NCBI RefSeq assembly: GCF_022200785.1 | Contig: NZ_CP087585.1 | Location: 3,100,001 to 3,164,000, forward strand | Length of the DNA stretch: 64,000 nt | From: Pedobacter mucosus | GTDB lineage: Bacteria > Bacteroidota > Bacteroidia > Sphingobacteriales > Sphingobacteriaceae | Direction: 5' to 3' | Part shown: positions 45,725 to 56,141 of the stretch, in pieces | Layout of the letters: every line of letters begins with the position of its first letter | Position numbering within the stretch: position 1 is the stretch's first letter | The notes under the pieces: model-generated | Told to the model about the DNA's origin: nothing | The model's database searches: none | Seen by the model: only the letters and a program-made list of their open reading frames with translations | Made by a program: the position numbers and the translations under genes

Positions 45725-48079
45725 TTAATTTACTCTCTGCGTTTCTTTAAAGGTGACTTGTTTTCTATTTCCTTTTACTTTAGCTTTCCCAAAACTGTAA
45801 CTCGCTGTTAGACTAAATCTTCTGCCATCGTAATAGTTGTTATAATACTGTGTGAAAGTATTGTAATACACTTTGCCCCTACTAACTGTCCCTTTCAAAA
45901 TATCTTCTGCTGATGCGTTAAGTTGCAATTTGCCATCTAATAGTGAAGCTCTGAGTCCAATAGAAAGAAAACTTCTTCCTTCGCTGTAAACATTTCCCTG
46001 GGTGGCAGGCAAGGAGTGCCAGAAATTAAAGGTTCCACTAAAGGTTTTATTAATCTTAAAACTGTTAAAAATATTATAGTATACAGCAGCACCATCTTCT
46101 AGCAGTACATCCTGAATGGTAGATTTTGCTTTAACAAAATTTAAACTGACAAATTCGCGGTTCTCCCACCAAGGGAAAAACTTAATGGCAAATGTTGCTT
46201 CCAATCCACTGCTATATTGAGTTAGATAATTCCGGTAATCAACAATTTTTAACGCCTCATTGACTGTTACGATACGACCATAACCGTCAACTAGTTTCTG
46301 CAAATAAAGGGTTAGAGAAAACATGTCCTTATATAAATAGGCAACTTCCGAATTATGGTTATATGAGGGTTGTAACGTGGGATTTCCCGTGGAATAAGTA
46401 TATGGATTTGTATACCACCGGAATGGGTTAAGTGCACGAAAGTTTGGTCTATTTATCCTTCTAGAATAGGTTGCAGATAATGTATTATTTTGATTTAGTT
46501 TATAGCTTAGATAGACAGAAGGGAATAATCTTCCATATTTCCGAGTAGTTTTTTCTCCTGTTGTTGGTGAATAGCCATCGATAAGAGAATATTCATATCT
46601 CAACCCTGCTTTGGCTGACCATTTCTTACCAAAGTCGCTTTGGATACTATAATAAGCTGCAAGGTTCTGTTCTGAATATTGAAATACGTTAGCTTTTGTA
46701 GGATCCAATACAAAGTTCCCGTTAAGTAAATTAAAATATCCTACATCGGAGTCGTTTTTAAAATTCGTGAACTTAAGGCCAGCTTCCATAGAAGCCCATT
46801 TATAAGGTAAGGTGAGATCGCTCTGCGCAGACCATATACTATATTTCAGGCCACTTGTATTCCTGACTTGCTCTGCCATTCCATTACGGTTTGAAAATGT
46901 AGAGAAATCCACTTTCGTCTCTGGATCAGTTGAAAAATAATTAAAACCTGAGCTTAGCTTTTTACCTTTTTTATCCAGTTCCTGGTCATAATATACATTT
47001 AGAGTTTGAGACAAAGATGGATTGAAATGATTAGAATAGGTATTTAAAACTGAATCAATGGTTTGAGCTGTTTTGTAAACCGAGGAATTTTCAATTTGCA
47101 TCTTATAACTTGTTTTCCCAATGTCGTAAATTAGGCCAAAATTTGCTTTATCAGTAGCCTTATAATCCATGGAAAGGTTCAAGCCGACCCCTCGCTGTAT
47201 ATCCTGGCGTTTGTCGCTGCTTAAGATAGAGTTTTCACTTAATACATCGAACTCTTCTGTTGGTCTGGTTTTTCTATAGTTCTGCCTAAATTTCCCTGAA
47301 ATGGCAAATTTTTTGGATTGAAAATTTAGATTTATGCTATTTGCATTTGCAGGAAAAGTCGTTTGAGCGTAGGTAGAGCTTATGTCGCCACTCCATCCCA
47401 AATTTGGATTGCTTTTAAGAACAATATTGATCATGCCGCTATTGCCTTGTGCCTCGTATTTCGCCGGTGGAGTTGTCAATACTTCGATCTTTTCAACGTC
47501 ATCGGACCTGAGTGATTTTAGATAGTTGACAAGGTCTGCACCACCTATATTTACAATTCTTTCATTGATCATTACTGAAACTCCACTTTTTCCCGAAATA
47601 GACACTCCATTGCCATCTATTCGAAGCATAGGTGTTAAAGCAAGTGCTTGCGTCAAGTCTGTTCCTTTGGCAGCTATAGAATTACTGACATTAAATACAA
47701 TTCTGTCAATCTTTCTTTCTAATAATGGTTTACTAGCGGTTATTGTTACACCTTTAAGAATTACATCCGTACTTTTTTGTAGGTATAATAATATGGTAGT
47801 ATCTCTATATACTTTTAGGCTGGTACGTATCTCTTCCCTTCCAAGAAAACTTGCACTAATAATATATTGCCCAGGATTAACAGCATTGAAAATAAATTTA
47901 CCATTTATATCAGAAAAAGTTGTTGTAAGGACATTGGTATCTCTCATAAGATTTAGTGAAACATTGGCAAGGGGTCGTTTTGTTGTATCATTGATTTGAC
48001 CTTGGATTTTTAACTGTCCAAAACAATAAATGTTAAAAAAACTAAAAATTGTAAAAAGTAAAGTAGTGTAAGTTTTCAT
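45725..48079 (-). CDS. TonB-dependent receptor, outer membrane beta-barrel family
   Basis: This 784-aa outer-membrane protein has a signal peptide (1-21, ending CFGQ), a carboxypeptidase-regulatory-like domain (about 22-110, QINDTTKRPLANVSLNLMRD), a plug (LTQALALTPMLRIDGNGVSI, VSVMINERIVNIGG, VEKIEVLTTPPAKYEAQGNS) and a barrel whose last strand is RFSLTASYSFG, followed by a basic tail. It is a relative of the receptor at 12873 (same family), but lies within the island. Substrate unknown. Confidence 0.87.
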   Translation of the reverse strand: MKTYTTLLFTIFSFFNIYCFGQLKIQGQINDTTKRPLANVSLNLMRDTNVLTTTFSDINGKFIFNAVNPGQYIISASFLGREEIRTSLKVYRDTTILLYLQKSTDVILKGVTITASKPLLERKIDRIVFNVSNSIAAKGTDLTQALALTPMLRIDGNGVSISGKSGVSVMINERIVNIGGADLVNYLKSLRSDDVEKIEVLTTPPAKYEAQGNSGMINIVLKSNPNLGWSGDISSTYAQTTFPANANSINLNFQSKKFAISGKFRQNYRKTRPTEEFDVLSENSILSSDKRQDIQRGVGLNLSMDYKATDKANFGLIYDIGKTSYKMQIENSSVYKTAQTIDSVLNTYSNHFNPSLSQTLNVYYDQELDKKGKKLSSGFNYFSTDPETKVDFSTFSNRNGMAEQVRNTSGLKYSIWSAQSDLTLPYKWASMEAGLKFTNFKNDSDVGYFNLLNGNFVLDPTKANVFQYSEQNLAAYYSIQSDFGKKWSAKAGLRYEYSLIDGYSPTTGEKTTRKYGRLFPSVYLSYKLNQNNTLSATYSRRINRPNFRALNPFRWYTNPYTYSTGNPTLQPSYNHNSEVAYLYKDMFSLTLYLQKLVDGYGRIVTVNEALKIVDYRNYLTQYSSGLEATFAIKFFPWWENREFVSLNFVKAKSTIQDVLLEDGAAVYYNIFNSFKINKTFSGTFNFWHSLPATQGNVYSEGRSFLSIGLRASLLDGKLQLNASAEDILKGTVSRGKVYYNTFTQYYNNYYDGRRFSLTASYSFGKAKVKGNRKQVTFKETQRVN

Positions 48080-48412
48080 AATCGATAAGTTATCCTGATA
48101 AAGGACATTGATTTTATTTTTATGTTGCTTACTTCATTTTTAAAACCATACAGGACTTTTGTTTTTTGCTATGTTTAATTATTTGGTTATCAATTTCATA
48201 CATTAATTCAATCAATCAAAATGTTTTTGACACATAACGGCAGAAACGGTATAAAAAAGGTGTTTTCTGGGATAAGCGCTATAAGTAAAATAGAGCGGAC
48301 TAAAAAAAACTAAAAAATAAATAAATAAATAGATAAAACAGATCGTAAATTCAGCTAATTAATAGAAGGTCTTTGCCATGGAATTTAATAAAAAAAAACA
48401 GCAATTTTGGGA
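48080..48412. other. AT-rich intergenic region with a short open frame
   Basis: The plus-strand frame from 48378 (MEFNKKKQQFWDHQYSSG, 44 codons in all) recalls the opening of small methyltransferases but soon enters the conserved end sequence and stops. It may be a truncated gene front. The rest shows nothing. Confidence 0.3.
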
Positions 48413-48541
48413 TCACCAATACTCGAGCGGAAAGTCGGAAGTATTGAAGTCACCCTTAGAAAATGAGAGATTAAAAAATTCACCCAATATTTCACTGTAT
48501 ATGCCTTTTTGATACTCTGAGAGGGGTCTTACTTTTCTCAT
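48413..48541 (-). other. Conserved element-end sequence (copy B), 42-codon frame
   Basis: The minus-strand frame from the ATG at 48541 encodes MRKVRPLSEYQKGIYSEILG and EFFN, matching copy A at 42997. Nucleotide matches are about 80 percent with mostly silent changes, and both copies include the core atgcctttttgatactctga on the plus strand. After EFFN the two differ. It sits 40 bp after hsdR. Confidence 0.5.
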
Positions 48542-48581
48542 TATTAATTTTGTTCAAATGGATCTGATTGTCATTTAAAAA

Positions 48582-51467
48582 TTATCCAACCATACCATTT
48601 ATGAAAGTATCAACAAAGTCTTTTATGCGCAGCAAAATACTATTACCCTTTTTCTTACGCTGCAATACGCTTGGTTTTTCTCCCTCTATTAATTCCAGCA
48701 ATTCATTTGTTAGTGGTTCTCGCTCTGCAAAAAGATAATCTTCAATTAATTTTTCAGTTCTTTCTTTAGAAAGTTTTTCTTCATCAATTATTTTTTCGAA
48801 AGCCAATCTTTGTTCTTTATCCCAGTATTTATCAAACTCAGGTGTAATTTCATCAGTATCTTTAATTTGCGGCAAATTTTCTTCTATAAAGCGTTCTATC
48901 AATTCACGTTTGCTACGCAAGGTTGTATCAGTAGAAAGCAAATTTGCAATTTCCTTCTTTGTCTTTTCGGTATCGCCTTTATTAGCAGCTTTAAGTTTAA
49001 TCAATAATTGAATAATGTAAGCAACATTAATTTTATCACGGTGGATGAGTTCCAATTCAAAATCTACATCTTCCAAAATAGAGACCTTCTCTTTTGCATG
49101 TTCAAGCTTTACTTTATCATATAAATCGAGATATTTACTTTTAAAATCTTCAAACTCTTGTTCGCCCATTTGCAAATCTTCCCAGGTGAAATCTGCAAAA
49201 GAAGACAGTATGTTTTTAATGCGCATTAAATTTCTAAAAGCCCTTACAAATTCTAGCTCATCATCTTCCGTTAGCAAATCACTCACATCATCTGGAAATC
49301 TTGCAACGGTTATCAGCTTTTCATAAGCGCTTCCAAATTCCTTGGTATAATCTTCATAAGGTTGCATGATAATAACCTCAATGGCATCCTTATTACTAAA
49401 TAGCGTTATGGCTTCATCTGTTCTATTTTTTAAATTCCTAAAAGAAACAATATTTCCTTGCGATTTTTGCTCGTTTAATATTCTATTGGTACGTGAGAAA
49501 GCTTGAATTAAACCATGATATTTTAGGTTTTTATCAACATACAAGGTGTTTAAGGTTTTACTGTCAAAACCTGTCAAAAACATATTTACAACCAGTAATA
49601 AGTCTATTTTACCCTCTTTTACTTGTTTAGAAATATCATTGTAATAATTATAAAAACTTTCACTGTCTTTAGTACTATACGCACAGCCAAACATTCCGTT
49701 GTAATCCGCTATAAATCCATCAAGTTTTTCTCTAGTATGTGCTTGTAAATCATACAAAGCTTTAGGTTCTTCCACTACGGAAAGTTCTTCAGGAATGAAA
49801 CCATTTGCTTCTGCATCATCCTCATTATTGGCATAACTGAAAATAGTGGCAATTTTCAACTGATGTACGCCTTCATCTTTCCTGCGTTTGAAAATTTCAT
49901 AATATTTAATTAAAGTTTTAACACTGTCTACACAGAACATTGCCGTAAAACGTTTATTTTGGGTTTTACGATCGTGATGAGCAATAATATAATCGGCAAT
50001 TTTTGTTAACCGATTTGGGTCTTCCATCAATTCCGAAGTATCAATATCTTCAACCTCAATATCTATAGCAGTTTCCCTACCATCTTTATGCTTATAACGC
50101 CCAACATACTCTACAGAGAACTTTAATACATTTTCATCCCGAATAGCATCCGTAATCACATATTTATGCAAGCAATCGTCAAATAAGTCTTTTGTAGTGC
50201 GCTTACCTAAATCATTTTTACTGGCGTTATCTGCAAAAATCGGTGTGCCGGTAAATCCGAACAATTGGCTATTATTAAAGAAAGATTTTATACGTTGGTG
50301 TGTTTCGCCAAACTGACTGCGGTGGCATTCATCAAAAATAAACACGATGCGTTTATCTTTTAATTCACCCATTTTACCTTCGTATTTTAGTTTACTAATG
50401 GCAGTATTCAACTTTTGGATGGTAGTAACAATTAGCTTCGAGTTTTTTAGCGCTCCTTTTTTATCTACATAATTATCAGTAAATTGCTTTACCAAATTAC
50501 TTGTATTATCCGCACCATCTATACTTCCCTCTTGGAAGCTATTAAACTCTTTAGTTGTTTGATAATCTAGATCTTTCCGATCCACTACAAATACAACCTT
50601 ATGTACTTGTGGTAGTTTCATTAATATCTGACTGGCTTTAAACGAGGTTAAAGTTTTACCAGAACCAGTGGTATGCCATATATAACCATTTTTGGTTGTA
50701 TTTATAACCCTTGCTATTAATGTCTCAACTGCATAATATTGGTAAGGGCGCAATATCATGGGTATTTTATTGGCTTCATTAAGTACAATGTACTTGCATA
50801 TCATTTTACTGATATGGCAAGGCTCTAAAAAGGCATCTGTAAAACCTTCAAGCATATTGGTGATACGCTTATTTTGTGTATCCGTCCAGTAGAAGGTCTG
50901 TTTAAAATCTTGATAACGATTATTGGCAAAATACTTTGTGTTTACGCCATTGCTAATTACAAATACCTGAACATACTGGTATAAAGCATAGTTGGCATTA
51001 AAAGAATGTCTTTGATAACGATTAAGCTGATTAAAAGCTTCTTTCATCTCCAAACCTCTACGTTTTAATTCTATTTGCACCGATGGCAAACCATTAATAA
51101 GTAAGGTTACATCATAACGATTTACATATTTACCTTCTTGCGTGACTTGATTGGTTACCTGATACTCATTTTGGCACCAATTTTCTATATTTAAAAATTC
51201 AAAGTATAAATTATCTCCATTATCCCGAATCAAATGTTGTTTCTGCCGTAATATTTTAGCTTTTTCAAAAACAGAACCTTTATTTAGTATATTTAATACT
51301 TTATCAAATTCTGTAACTGAAAAAGCTATGTTATTATGTTTTTCTAACTGAGCTTGAAGATTTCGTACTAATGCTTCTTCATTGGTTAATATCACATAGT
51401 CATAACCCAGTTTCTGCAAATTGGCAATTAATTGTTCTTCTAAAATTTGTTCGCTTTGCTTAGCCAT
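48582..51467 (-). CDS. hsdR: Type I restriction endonuclease subunit R (HsdR)
   Basis: This 961-aa motor and nuclease subunit starts at the ATG at 51467 (MAKQSEQILEEQL); the frame opens nine codons before. The N-terminal nuclease has D119 and Q-x-E-L-K (131-135) of the PD-(D/E)xK type. Helicase Walker A is TTGSGKT (266-272), the DEAD-like box is DECHRSQFG, and GFTGTPIF and FSRTNRILNE are further helicase motifs. It translocates DNA and cuts unmodified sites at a distance when joined to HsdM and HsdS. It is the last gene of the locus and appears intact. Confidence 0.95.
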   Translation of the reverse strand: MAKQSEQILEEQLIANLQKLGYDYVILTNEEALVRNLQAQLEKHNNIAFSVTEFDKVLNILNKGSVFEKAKILRQKQHLIRDNGDNLYFEFLNIENWCQNEYQVTNQVTQEGKYVNRYDVTLLINGLPSVQIELKRRGLEMKEAFNQLNRYQRHSFNANYALYQYVQVFVISNGVNTKYFANNRYQDFKQTFYWTDTQNKRITNMLEGFTDAFLEPCHISKMICKYIVLNEANKIPMILRPYQYYAVETLIARVINTTKNGYIWHTTGSGKTLTSFKASQILMKLPQVHKVVFVVDRKDLDYQTTKEFNSFQEGSIDGADNTSNLVKQFTDNYVDKKGALKNSKLIVTTIQKLNTAISKLKYEGKMGELKDKRIVFIFDECHRSQFGETHQRIKSFFNNSQLFGFTGTPIFADNASKNDLGKRTTKDLFDDCLHKYVITDAIRDENVLKFSVEYVGRYKHKDGRETAIDIEVEDIDTSELMEDPNRLTKIADYIIAHHDRKTQNKRFTAMFCVDSVKTLIKYYEIFKRRKDEGVHQLKIATIFSYANNEDDAEANGFIPEELSVVEEPKALYDLQAHTREKLDGFIADYNGMFGCAYSTKDSESFYNYYNDISKQVKEGKIDLLLVVNMFLTGFDSKTLNTLYVDKNLKYHGLIQAFSRTNRILNEQKSQGNIVSFRNLKNRTDEAITLFSNKDAIEVIIMQPYEDYTKEFGSAYEKLITVARFPDDVSDLLTEDDELEFVRAFRNLMRIKNILSSFADFTWEDLQMGEQEFEDFKSKYLDLYDKVKLEHAKEKVSILEDVDFELELIHRDKINVAYIIQLLIKLKAANKGDTEKTKKEIANLLSTDTTLRSKRELIERFIEENLPQIKDTDEITPEFDKYWDKEQRLAFEKIIDEEKLSKERTEKLIEDYLFAEREPLTNELLELIEGEKPSVLQRKKKGNSILLRIKDFVDTFINGMVG

Positions 51468-51528
51468 TATTGACAGATATTTTCTAATTTCCAATTCAAT
51501 AAGTTTCCATTCCCATTTGATGGAATTC

Positions 51529-51867
51529 CTAAAAATTTAATTGGTATCCTTTTTTTAATAAATTTAATTGTTGCTCTAAACTAAGCGGACCTCTATTATA
51601 AACGCTACTCATAAGCTTATAAAACGAGAAACCCCCCAAGTGTGCATCGAAGAGAGGCATGGGGGGTGTATTATCTTGAGTTGAAAAATTTCGCTTAAAG
51701 AAAGACTTGCAAGCTATTCCAATGGGAAACAATACAGTTATTACTCCTGCAAATGCAATACCTTTATTTTGAACAAATATTGTTAATATAGCTGCAGTAA
51801 TTTCTAACCCCGCCTTTTGCAAGGTAGCATCTTGGTCATTACTTAATTGAGCTGTTAAATTTGGCAT
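51529..51867 (-). CDS. Hypothetical 112-aa membrane protein inside the restriction locus
   Basis: This small protein has a hydrophobic middle (about 22-52, ITAAILTIFVQNK and GIAFAGVITVLFPIGIA), then a soluble tail with FDAHLGGFSFYKLMSSVYNR and a final SLEQQLNLLKKGYQLNF. I recognise no family. It lies 61 bp from the hsdR start and 61 bp from the integrase stop, on the same strand. The tail could be a contact domain. It may be a cargo gene of the locus. Confidence 0.55.
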   Translation of the reverse strand: MPNLTAQLSNDQDATLQKAGLEITAAILTIFVQNKGIAFAGVITVLFPIGIACKSFFKRNFSTQDNTPPMPLFDAHLGGFSFYKLMSSVYNRGPLSLEQQLNLLKKGYQLNF

Positions 51868-51928
51868 TTGTTAAATCGCTTAAAGATAGCAAATAACACC
51901 CATTAACAATTTCAATAAATTAGGCCTC

Positions 51929-52855
51929 TTATCTTAACGATTTAAACATCTGATCTATTGCTTTTTTCTTCTGCTCTAAGTTTGGATGCACATACAAATT
52001 TAAAGTGGTGCTAATGTTAGCATGGCCTAGCAACACACTAACTGTTTTATAATCACACTTACTTTCTATACACCTGGTAGCAAAGCTATGGCGCAAACTG
52101 TGAAACTTTAATTCAGGCATCCCTAAATGATGCATCAAACTTTTATAATAGGTTCTGTAAGTTCTTGGCTCCGTTGGTTTAGCATCATTGGTTAACACAA
52201 AGAATTTGGGATTCATTATTTTTTTAATCGGTTTTAATAGTCTTATTAAATCCCGGTTCATAGGTATTTCACGAATTGAATTTTTTGTTTTAGGGGTATC
52301 CAAAATCAATTCAGTTTTACGCTCATTATCTTCTATAGTATAAATCCGTTGTAGGGTTTTACGAATATGAATAACACCCTGATCAATATCTATGTCTTCC
52401 CAACTTAATGCACATATTTCGCCAATGCGCATGCCTCCGCTTAAGCAAATAAAAATACCCAGGTTCCTGAAGGTAAAATGTTCTTGTACATAAGTCATAA
52501 CCTTTTTTTGGTTGGTTCTACTGAGTACTTCAACAAAATGTTTTTCTCTTTCCGTTGGGTATTGAATATCGAAAGTTTTACTAGCCAACCATTTGTTTTT
52601 AGCGGCAAACTTCAATGCCATTTTAAGTACAATCAATACATCTTTAATTGTTTTTTGGCTTAGACCAATGGAAAGTTTCTGCAATACAAATGCTTGTATT
52701 GCATCTTCTTCAACATCTAATAAGTGACCAAACGCTGGCCTTAAGTGGTTTTCGATCAATAATGCATAGGCAGAAAAGCTGGAGCGTTTTACGTAGTGTT
52801 TTTTGTAGGCTTTCCACAAGTCGATCATCTCTGAAATTGTTTTTTGGTTTTCCAT
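51929..52855 (-). CDS. Tyrosine recombinase, probable hsdS invertase
   Basis: This 308-aa recombinase has a core-binding N-terminal domain (1-100) and the catalytic set Arg143 (GGMRIGEICAL), His252-Arg255 (FHSLRHSF), His278 (LLGHAN) and Tyr288 (LNLYVHP). It is full length. Its start lies 70 bp from the left inverted repeat of the hsdS pair. In type I loci of Bacteroidota and other phyla such recombinases invert hsdS segments. This is inferred here from position and from the repeat pair. Confidence 0.85.
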   Translation of the reverse strand: MENQKTISEMIDLWKAYKKHYVKRSSFSAYALLIENHLRPAFGHLLDVEEDAIQAFVLQKLSIGLSQKTIKDVLIVLKMALKFAAKNKWLASKTFDIQYPTEREKHFVEVLSRTNQKKVMTYVQEHFTFRNLGIFICLSGGMRIGEICALSWEDIDIDQGVIHIRKTLQRIYTIEDNERKTELILDTPKTKNSIREIPMNRDLIRLLKPIKKIMNPKFFVLTNDAKPTEPRTYRTYYKSLMHHLGMPELKFHSLRHSFATRCIESKCDYKTVSVLLGHANISTTLNLYVHPNLEQKKKAIDQMFKSLR

Positions 52856-52924
52856 AATAATTAAGGATTTTTATTAATCAAACTATATGGAAAGGAGATT
52901 TGATTTTGCTAAGGATCAAAATAA

Positions 52925-52953
52925 GTTCCTAATTTGAGATTTAAAGAGTTTGA
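52925..52953 (+). repeat. Left inverted repeat of the hsdS inversion unit
   Basis: This 29-bp arm begins GTTCCTAATTTGAGATT and continues aaagagtttga after one variable base. It matches the reverse complement of 57878-57906 with one mismatch. It encodes V-P-N-L-R-F-K-E-F, the conserved start of HsdS. Confidence 0.88.
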
Positions 52954-53823
52954 AGGGGAGTGGGAAGATATAACATTGGGCAAATGTGCCAACTCTTTAG
53001 ATTACGGAATGAATTCATCTGCCATAAAATTCGATGGGAAAAATAGATATATAAGAATAACTGATATTGATGAGAATACGTCAAAATATAAGTCAGAAAA
53101 TCCTGTTTCCCCAGAAGGAGAGCTTACAGACAAATATTTAGTAAGAGAAAATGATATTTTATTTACTCGAACTGGTGCAAGTACAGGAAAAACTTACTGT
53201 TATGATATTCGAGATGGAAAACTCTATTTTGCAGGATTTCTTATCAGAGCTAAAATAAAAGAAATTTATAATGTTCATTTTATATTTGCTCAAACTCAAA
53301 CAACTAAATATGACAAATGGGTTAAGTTAATGTCAATGAGGTCAGGACAACCTGGTATCAATTCGCAAGAATATTCTAGTTATCCCTTAAGTATTCCATC
53401 AAAATTCGAGCAGGATAAAGTATCCACAGTATTAGGCAAGATAAATGAACGCATTTTAGCCCAAAACAAAATAATTGAGCATCTTGAATCCCTAAGTAGA
53501 GAGCTAGTCACAAAAATATTAGCACAAGAAATTAAATTCCAAAATAATAAAAGTGTGGATTTTCCGATATGGGAAAGCATGTTAGGTAATGAAATATTCG
53601 CTAATATTTCTAATAAAAAACATAATTCGGATTTGCCAATTTTGGCTATTACTCAAGAGTATGGTGGAGATTTCGCTGAAATTGACCACCCCGTTTCGGT
53701 TTAAACTGACCACCTGTTCCGCGGGAAACTGACCACCGGATTTCGGACCAAATTGACCAGTCCGAACGATCGGCAAATGCTATAGATACAAGTCTATTTT
53801 TGGGATATATATAATTCCCGAAG

Positions 53824-55389
53824 ATGGCAAATACGACTATTAGCATGAGCAAGATAAGACAGATTCTCAGAATGTACAGCCAGGGGCGAAGCAAGCTTTC
53901 CATAGCGACCCAGGTCGGTGTTTCCCGCAATACAGCAAAAAGATACTTCAGTGCGTTTGATTCCGGTGGGTGTACATTTGAACAGATAAATGCACTTAAT
54001 GACAAGGAGCTTGAGGATTTTTTTGGAAAGAGCCGGGAACGGGCACCCGATAGCCGTCTTTTAACTTTACAACGTTGTTTTCCTGGTATTGACAAAGAAC
54101 TTAAACGCACTGGGGTAACCCGTGTGATGCTCTGGGAAGCTTATCTAAAGGAATTTCCCAATGGCTTTCATTACACGCAGTTCTGCTTCTATTATAACCA
54201 GTGGAAGTCCCGTGTGAACCCGGTGATGCACCTTGACCACAAGGCGGGCGATAAACTCTTTGTTGATTTTGCCGGACAGAAACTCTCCATTGTTGACCAG
54301 GAAACCGGTGAGGTGATTGATGTCGAGGTATTCGTTGCCATCCTTGGTGCCAGCCAGCTTACCTATGTGGAGGCCGTACTCACACAACAGAAAGAAGACT
54401 TTATATCTGCGTGCGAGAATACATTCCATTATATTGGTGGGGTCTCAGCGGCCATTGTTCCCGATAACCTCAAGGCAGCGGTAACCAAGAGCAACAAATA
54501 CGAGCCTACCCTGAACGAGACCTTTGCGGATTTTGCCGACCATTACGGAACAACTATTCTGCCGGCACGGGCATACCGCCCAAGGGACAAGGCGCTTGTA
54601 GAAGGGGCTGTCAAGATCGCCTATAGCCGGATCTATGCGCCGTTGAGAAAACATGTCTTCCACTCCCTTACAGAATTGAACGCCGCGATACTTGTGGCGC
54701 TTGAGGTGCACAATAGCCAGCCACTTAAGGGAAGAAACTATAGCAGGCGCCTCCAGTTCGAGGAAATTGAGCGGGAGGCACTCAATCCCTTGCCAGTACT
54801 GAAATACGAGTTCAAGAAACAGCACCATGCAACGGTGATGAAGAACGGACACGTCAATCTTGGTCCCGACAAGCATTATTATAGCGTCCCTTTTCGTTTT
54901 ATAGGTAAAAAGGTCAAGATACTCTACTCCCGGTCAAATGTGGAGATCTTCTATCACTATGAGCGCATAGCGATGCATAAGCGGATTAAAAGCCCCTATA
55001 GTTACACCACCGATAAGGACCATATGGCCACTACCCATAAGTTCGTGACGGACTGGACACCGGACCGTTTTCTGGAGTGGGCATCCAGCATAGATGAGGA
55101 CGTCAGGCTTTATATCCTCAAGATACTCGACAGAAAACAACATCCTGAGCAGGCTTATAAATCATGCGTGGGCATATTAAGCTTTGCGAAGAAGGCTGGG
55201 AACCAGCGGCTGATCAATGCCTGCAGACGGGCCCTTGGCTTTGGGATATACAGTTATAAAACCATACAGACCATACTTGAGCGCAACCTTGACCAGTATG
55301 AGGAAAGCCTGTTCGCCGATGAACTGCCAATGCCATCCCATGACAACATCCGTGGGGCGATTACTACAAATAACCTTAAAACCATATAA
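53824..55389 (+). CDS. istA: IS21-family transposase IstA
   Basis: This 521-aa transposase has an N-terminal helix-turn-helix (KIRQILRMYSQGRSKLSIAT, then QVGVSRNTAKRYF), and an integrase core with the DDE residues, starting with LFVDFAGQKL and continuing with PDNLKAAV and a Glu in ALVEGAVKIAY. A Mu-transposase-type C-terminal domain follows. It acts with IstB, encoded two bases downstream. The length is normal and no frameshift is seen, so it should be active. Confidence 0.95.
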   Translation: MANTTISMSKIRQILRMYSQGRSKLSIATQVGVSRNTAKRYFSAFDSGGCTFEQINALNDKELEDFFGKSRERAPDSRLLTLQRCFPGIDKELKRTGVTRVMLWEAYLKEFPNGFHYTQFCFYYNQWKSRVNPVMHLDHKAGDKLFVDFAGQKLSIVDQETGEVIDVEVFVAILGASQLTYVEAVLTQQKEDFISACENTFHYIGGVSAAIVPDNLKAAVTKSNKYEPTLNETFADFADHYGTTILPARAYRPRDKALVEGAVKIAYSRIYAPLRKHVFHSLTELNAAILVALEVHNSQPLKGRNYSRRLQFEEIEREALNPLPVLKYEFKKQHHATVMKNGHVNLGPDKHYYSVPFRFIGKKVKILYSRSNVEIFYHYERIAMHKRIKSPYSYTTDKDHMATTHKFVTDWTPDRFLEWASSIDEDVRLYILKILDRKQHPEQAYKSCVGILSFAKKAGNQRLINACRRALGFGIYSYKTIQTILERNLDQYEESLFADELPMPSHDNIRGAITTNNLKTI

Positions 55390-55391
55390 AG

Positions 55392-56141
55392 ATGAATACG
55401 AATACACTTGACAAAATGCGAAGGCTGAAGTTCTACGGAATGTTCCATGCCTTCAAGAGCAGTATTGAAACCGGGCAGACCACAGAGTATACCGCTGATG
55501 AGCTGTTGGCCCATCTAATAGAGGCTGAATGGGATGACAGGCAAAACCGAAAGATTGAACGCCAGATCCTTTATGCCAGGTTCCGTTACAAGGCATCTAT
55601 CGAGGATCTGCATTATCATGTAGAAAGAAGTATTGACAGGAACCAGATTATGAGATTGGCGGACTGTACCTTCATCGACAGGTTTGAAAACCTACTCATA
55701 ACAGGAAGTACTGGGATAGGAAAAAGTTATCTTGCCTCAGCAATCGGTTATCAGGCATGTATGCTCGGTTACAGGGTTCTGTATGGAAGTACACCAAAGC
55801 TGTTCGCAAAGTTAAAGATGGCAAAGGCTGACGGATCTTATATCAAAGAGGTCTCACGTATTGAAAAACAACAGCTTCTGATACTGGACGATTTCGGGAT
55901 ACAGCCATTTGACTCACAAAGTAGGGCTGCCCTTATGGAGATCATTGAGGATAGGCATGGTAAGACATCTCTTATTATAACATCACAGCTGCCGGTAAGT
56001 AAATGGCATGAGGTAATTGGAGAAAAAACGATTGCAGATGCAATCTTGGACAGGATTGTTCACGATGCCCACAGGATAGAACTCAAGGGCGAATCGATGC
56101 GCAAGAAAAGAACCGTTGCTCCCGAAAATACCTATCTGTAA
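55392..56141 (+). CDS. istB: IS21-family helper ATPase IstB
   Basis: This 249-aa AAA+ protein is the DnaA/DnaC-like helper of IstA. Walker A is GSTGIGKSYLA, Walker B LLILDDFGIQPF, and the C-terminal region has SLIITSQLPVSKWHEVIGE, highly conserved in IstB. It follows istA by two bases. The right IS end is 121 bp beyond its stop. Confidence 0.95.
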   Translation: MNTNTLDKMRRLKFYGMFHAFKSSIETGQTTEYTADELLAHLIEAEWDDRQNRKIERQILYARFRYKASIEDLHYHVERSIDRNQIMRLADCTFIDRFENLLITGSTGIGKSYLASAIGYQACMLGYRVLYGSTPKLFAKLKMAKADGSYIKEVSRIEKQQLLILDDFGIQPFDSQSRAALMEIIEDRHGKTSLIITSQLPVSKWHEVIGEKTIADAILDRIVHDAHRIELKGESMRKKRTVAPENTYL

